Below, piece by piece: positions 60,749 to 64,000 of a stretch of 64,000 nucleotides of DNA (position 1 is the stretch's first letter; the number at the start of each line of letters is the position of its first letter). The translations under genes and the position numbers were made by a program. The notes beneath the pieces are model-generated. The model was not told where the DNA came from and made no database searches. It saw nothing but the letters and a program-made list of their open reading frames with translations. Origin of the DNA: Murimonas intestini (lineage in GTDB: Bacteria; Bacillota; Clostridia; Lachnospirales; Lachnospiraceae); contig QGGY01000010.1 in the NCBI GenBank assembly GCA_003148945.1, positions 62,001-126,000 of the forward strand, in the 5' to 3' direction.

Positions 60749-62242
60749 ATGTTATTCAATTCCCTGGATTTTTTGATATTTTTTCCTGTTGTTACTTTGA
60801 TCTACTTTTTGATACCGCATAAAATACGGTATATCTGGCTTCTGATCTGCAGCTATTATTTTTATATGTGCTGGAATGCGGCTTATGCTTTACTGTTATT
60901 TACATCTACAGCCATAACATATGCCAGCGGCCTGGCTATACAGGCAGCCGGAAAACATGAGGAAAATGATCCGGAACGGCTGAAAAGCAAAGGGTTTGTG
61001 GCAATTTCCTTTATATTAAATCTTACAATCTTAATATTTTTTAAGTACACAGGCTTTATTATTGATAATTTAAATCTGCTGTTTGGCAGGTTCGGTATGG
61101 AACTTGTTATTCCGAAGTTCGATATCCTTCTTCCGGTGGGAATCTCCTTTTATATTTTTCAGGCATTGAGCTATACGGTGGATGCCTACAGGGGAGATGT
61201 GAAGGTAGAGAGGAATTTCCTTAAATATGCAGTTTTTGTCTCTTTTTTCCCTCAGCTTGTTGCAGGACCGATTGAGAGGTCATCACGTCTGCTGAACCAG
61301 TTTAATGACAGGCACAAGTTTGATTATGACCGCGTCTGCAAGGGCCTGATGATGATGGTATGGGGATTCTTTCAGAAAATGGTGATCGCGGACAGGGTGG
61401 CAGTGTTTGTGAACCAGATATTCAACTATTACAATTATTATTCAGGACTGGAGATTTTCATAGGAATGCTGTTTTTTGCAGTCCAGATATACTGCGATTT
61501 TGCAGGTTACTCTAATATTGCATTGGGCGCAGCGCAGGTGATGGGATTTGATTTGATGCAGAATTTTACACAGCCGTATCTGGCCCGTTCAGTAGCTGAA
61601 TTCTGGAAGCGATGGCACATTTCCCTCACCAGCTGGTTCAGGGATTATCTCTACATTCCTTTGGGGGGAAACAGAAAAGGAAAGTGGATAAAATACAGAA
61701 ATATTATGATCATATTTTTGACCAGCGGGCTGTGGCATGGGGCCAGCTGGACATATGTGATCTGGGGAGGGCTGAATGGAGCGTTTCAGATAGTTGGAGC
61801 CCAGACACTGAATCTGAGGAAGAGGATAAAAAAAGCAGCAGGCATACGGGAAGAAAGCTGGAGCTATAAAATGCTGGCCACAGTAATCACATTTCTGCTT
61901 GTGGATTTTACATGGATATTCTTCCGGGCAGATAATATAGAGGCGGCATTTTCACTGATCAGGCAGATGTTTTCCGGGTTCAGGCCATGGATCTTGATCG
62001 ACGGGAGCCTGTATGCAATGGGACTGTCATTCATAGATTTCTGGATTGGGATGATCGCCATAGCTGTACTGCTGGCTGTTGATATATTGCACAGCAGGAA
62101 TATACATATACGTGAATGGATCGTAAAACAGAACCTGTGGTTCCGCTGGGGCATTTATCTGCTGGCTGTGTATTCCATTTTGATTTTTGGGTATTACGGT
62201 CCAAATTTTGATGCCACACAGTTTATTTATTTCCAGTTTTAA
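60749..62242 (+). CDS. MBOAT-family O-acyltransferase (AlgI/DltB-like)
   Basis: This 497-aa membrane protein of the MBOAT family has about eleven spans. The invariant histidine is H330 in LWHGASWTYVIWGG. Other family blocks are YCDFAGYSNIALG, FPQLVAGPIERSSRLLNQF (partial) and FWKRWHISLTSWFRDYLYIPLGG (parts: FWKRWHISL, YLYIPLGGNRKG). AlgI-type proteins move acetyl groups across the membrane for O-acetylation of exopolysaccharide, with an SGNH partner such as the next gene. AGGAGGGGG precedes the start. Confidence 0.93.
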   Translation: MLFNSLDFLIFFPVVTLIYFLIPHKIRYIWLLICSYYFYMCWNAAYALLLFTSTAITYASGLAIQAAGKHEENDPERLKSKGFVAISFILNLTILIFFKYTGFIIDNLNLLFGRFGMELVIPKFDILLPVGISFYIFQALSYTVDAYRGDVKVERNFLKYAVFVSFFPQLVAGPIERSSRLLNQFNDRHKFDYDRVCKGLMMMVWGFFQKMVIADRVAVFVNQIFNYYNYYSGLEIFIGMLFFAVQIYCDFAGYSNIALGAAQVMGFDLMQNFTQPYLARSVAEFWKRWHISLTSWFRDYLYIPLGGNRKGKWIKYRNIMIIFLTSGLWHGASWTYVIWGGLNGAFQIVGAQTLNLRKRIKKAAGIREESWSYKMLATVITFLLVDFTWIFFRADNIEAAFSLIRQMFSGFRPWILIDGSLYAMGLSFIDFWIGMIAIAVLLAVDILHSRNIHIREWIVKQNLWFRWGIYLLAVYSILIFGYYGPNFDATQFIYFQF

Positions 62243-62253
62243 GAGGATGCCAT

Positions 62254-64000
62254 ATGAAAGACAAAATAAAGAAAATTGTAAAAACCATAGTATTTCTGGG
62301 ATGTTTTCTGGTTGGACTGTATTTTATCTGCAGTATATTAAAGTTTAAATATGCTGATGGTGTGAAGCCCATGGAAAATTTCTATGACCTGCCGGAGGAT
62401 ACTGTGGATGTACTCCTGCTTGGCAGCAGCCATATGGGGATGAATGTAGATCCAAGTATCCTCTGGGACGAGCAGGGTATAGCCGCTTATGCCTGCTGGG
62501 GCGGTATGCAGCCCACATGGAATACTTATTACTTCCTGAAAGAATGCCTGAAATACCAGACTCCCAAACTTGTTGTGATGGACACGTATCTGGCAGTAAA
62601 TGATTTAGAGTACAGCGCCTATGAGAATTCTGTAAAAAATGTCCAGGGTATGCGTTTCTCAGAAGATAAGCTGGAAGCTATAGAAGCAGGGGTGGAACCA
62701 GAATACAGAGACAGTGTACTGCTGGGGCTGCCTACCTATCATTATAGATATGGAAGCCTGACCGCCGAAGATTTCAGCAGCTTTTTCTGGAATAAAAATA
62801 CAGACATACAGACGATTGAATCTTCCGGCGGCATCGTACAGCCAATCTCTATCCGTGACACGTCGGCAGTCACTGAAAAAGCAGAGCTGTCAGAAAAATT
62901 GGGCAGATACTTTTATATGATCATTGATTACTGCCGGGAAAAGGATATCCCCCTGATGCTGGTTACTTCCCCCTATGATGTCCAGGAGATTGAACAGAAA
63001 CGCTATAATAAGATTTCTGAGATAGCAATGGAGAACGGGATTGAGTTTTTAAATTTCAATAATTTTTATCAGGAGGCGGGGATCAATCCTGAAACAGATT
63101 TCAGGGATCCGGGGCATTTGAACGACAGCGGGATACTGAGATATTCCACTTATCTGGCAAATTATCTAAGACAAAATTATGAACTCCCTGACAGAAGAAA
63201 AGATGAGAGCCACATATGGGCACAGAAGAAGGAGACATCCGAAAATATTGTTTTTGCTCTGGATGAACAGTTTGTGGGCGGCGGCTTAAATTATAGGGAT
63301 ACAGAAGTGAAGTTATATGATAATCCGCTGGCTTCTTATACTCTGTTAACAGAAATATCTACAGAATGTGACAGTGAAGACCAGGTATGGATGTCATGCT
63401 TTAGTGAGGAGCCTGATAATTATACAGGCCTGCTGATAAATAAAAAAGATGGAAAAATATATGTAATTTTTAATGCCATCAGCAGGATAGAGATCACCGA
63501 ATTTGGCGAAACTTTGAAGCTTGCGGTTGTGAAAAACGGTCTTAATTATAAAGTTTACGCAGACGGTTCACTGGCAGGAGAATTAACAATGGATAAGATC
63601 AGTCCATATGAGGGAACGCTGCTGCTGGGGTGCCAGGCGGATGCCGAAGGCAGGAGGTTCAGGTACAGCGATACGGATGTGAAAGACCTGGAAGTGTATG
63701 ATATCAGCCTGGATGAGCAGGAAGTGCGCGAGTGGGAGCCAAGGGAACTGCCCAGGCCGCAGGAGTATCAGGCGCCTGCTGCCGGCTCAGAAGCTGATTA
63801 TGAACTGGCACAACAGTTTGCCGGCGACGGTGCAGAAAAGTATCTGGACACGGGCATTCCTCTGTACCAGGATCCGGGGGCATCCTGGACGGTCATGGCA
63901 CAGTTTGGTGAGACGTCAGAAATAGGGGCCGGAGTTTATTTTTCATGTTTCTGTGAGGAAGAAAGCAATTACAGAGGGCTGCTGGTAAGGAGGCTGGAAC
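62254..64000 (+). CDS. SGNH/AlgJ-like O-acyltransferase partner with repeated C-terminal module (cut by window end)
   Basis: The reading frame stays open from ATG 62254 (AAGAGGA upstream) to the window edge, about 582 residues. An N-terminal span (IVFLGCFLVGLYFICSIL) anchors it outside. The SGNH serine motif is LLGSSHMG (G57, S58, S59) and the Asp-His pair is D285-x-x-H288 in RDPGHLNDSG. After residue about 325 come two similar beta-rich units, probably laminin-G/lectin-like, each with a pattern such as VWMSCFSEE-DNYTGLLINK and VYFSCFCEE-SNYRGLLVRR. These may bind the glycan while the SGNH domain transfers acyl groups delivered by the MBOAT protein. Confidence 0.85.
   Translation, partial: MKDKIKKIVKTIVFLGCFLVGLYFICSILKFKYADGVKPMENFYDLPEDTVDVLLLGSSHMGMNVDPSILWDEQGIAAYACWGGMQPTWNTYYFLKECLKYQTPKLVVMDTYLAVNDLEYSAYENSVKNVQGMRFSEDKLEAIEAGVEPEYRDSVLLGLPTYHYRYGSLTAEDFSSFFWNKNTDIQTIESSGGIVQPISIRDTSAVTEKAELSEKLGRYFYMIIDYCREKDIPLMLVTSPYDVQEIEQKRYNKISEIAMENGIEFLNFNNFYQEAGINPETDFRDPGHLNDSGILRYSTYLANYLRQNYELPDRRKDESHIWAQKKETSENIVFALDEQFVGGGLNYRDTEVKLYDNPLASYTLLTEISTECDSEDQVWMSCFSEEPDNYTGLLINKKDGKIYVIFNAISRIEITEFGETLKLAVVKNGLNYKVYADGSLAGELTMDKISPYEGTLLLGCQADAEGRRFRYSDTDVKDLEVYDISLDEQEVREWEPRELPRPQEYQAPAAGSEADYELAQQFAGDGAEKYLDTGIPLYQDPGASWTVMAQFGETSEIGAGVYFSCFCEEESNYRGLLVRRLE

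Overview
The window looks like chromosomal DNA of an anaerobic, Gram-positive gut Firmicute, most likely a Lachnospiraceae (Clostridium cluster XIVa) member. The signs are AGGAGG-type ribosome sites before almost every gene, frequent TTG and GTG starts, TTGACA/TATAAT promoters, short dispersed repeats, a DUF6483 gene, a GH51 arabinofuranosidase locus and a clostridial cellulose-like exopolysaccharide operon. Genus and species cannot be fixed from the sequence alone.

Layout. 1-11.6 kb is mostly housekeeping: tRNA-Ala, an aldo/keto reductase, a MerR regulator, a YitT membrane protein, a SPOR-domain amidase, mgsA, yqeY, an M18 aminopeptidase, truA, a LUD protein and argS, with short palindromic repeats in nearly every gap. 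11.7-19 kb holds a membrane Ser/Thr kinase that apparently starts at ATT, translationally coupled to a 1084-aa surface protein with a Ser/Glu tract and Ig-like repeats, then a zinc-ribbon/collagen-like/multispanning protein. Three copies of a tiny gene with its own promoter (one intact, one cut by a MITE, one decayed) lie around this module. 19-31.4 kb has a CPBP protease, an AT-rich methyltransferase, gltBD, a PucR regulator, a URO-D-fold protein, and an MFS gene followed by a zinc-type ArsR gene. 31.6-39.5 kb has an M19 dipeptidase, two small genes and a LacI-controlled arabinofuranosidase/ABC locus. 41.5-48.4 kb is a LacI-controlled alditol/ketose cluster (class II aldolase, FGGY kinase, GatD-like dehydrogenase, aldo/keto reductase, PfkB kinase) with no transporter of its own.

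48.5 kb to the end is the most striking part. A tyrosine recombinase gene ends 4 bp before a 305-bp segment bounded by 24-bp inverted repeats (23/24 match). Inside is a strong promoter that here points away from a nine-gene operon filling the rest of the window. The operon encodes a polytopic membrane protein, a membrane protein with a degenerate GGDEF domain, a DUF2334 deacetylase-like protein, a BcsA-like GT2 synthase, a BcsB-like partner, a GT-C transferase, a thioredoxin-GH8 fusion, an MBOAT acyltransferase and an SGNH acyltransferase-like protein cut by the window edge. I read this as a phase-variable exopolysaccharide, probably an O-acylated beta-glucan, captured in the OFF state. A hairpin made by the left repeat plus a fixed U-tract just outside it should stop leftward transcription in this state only.
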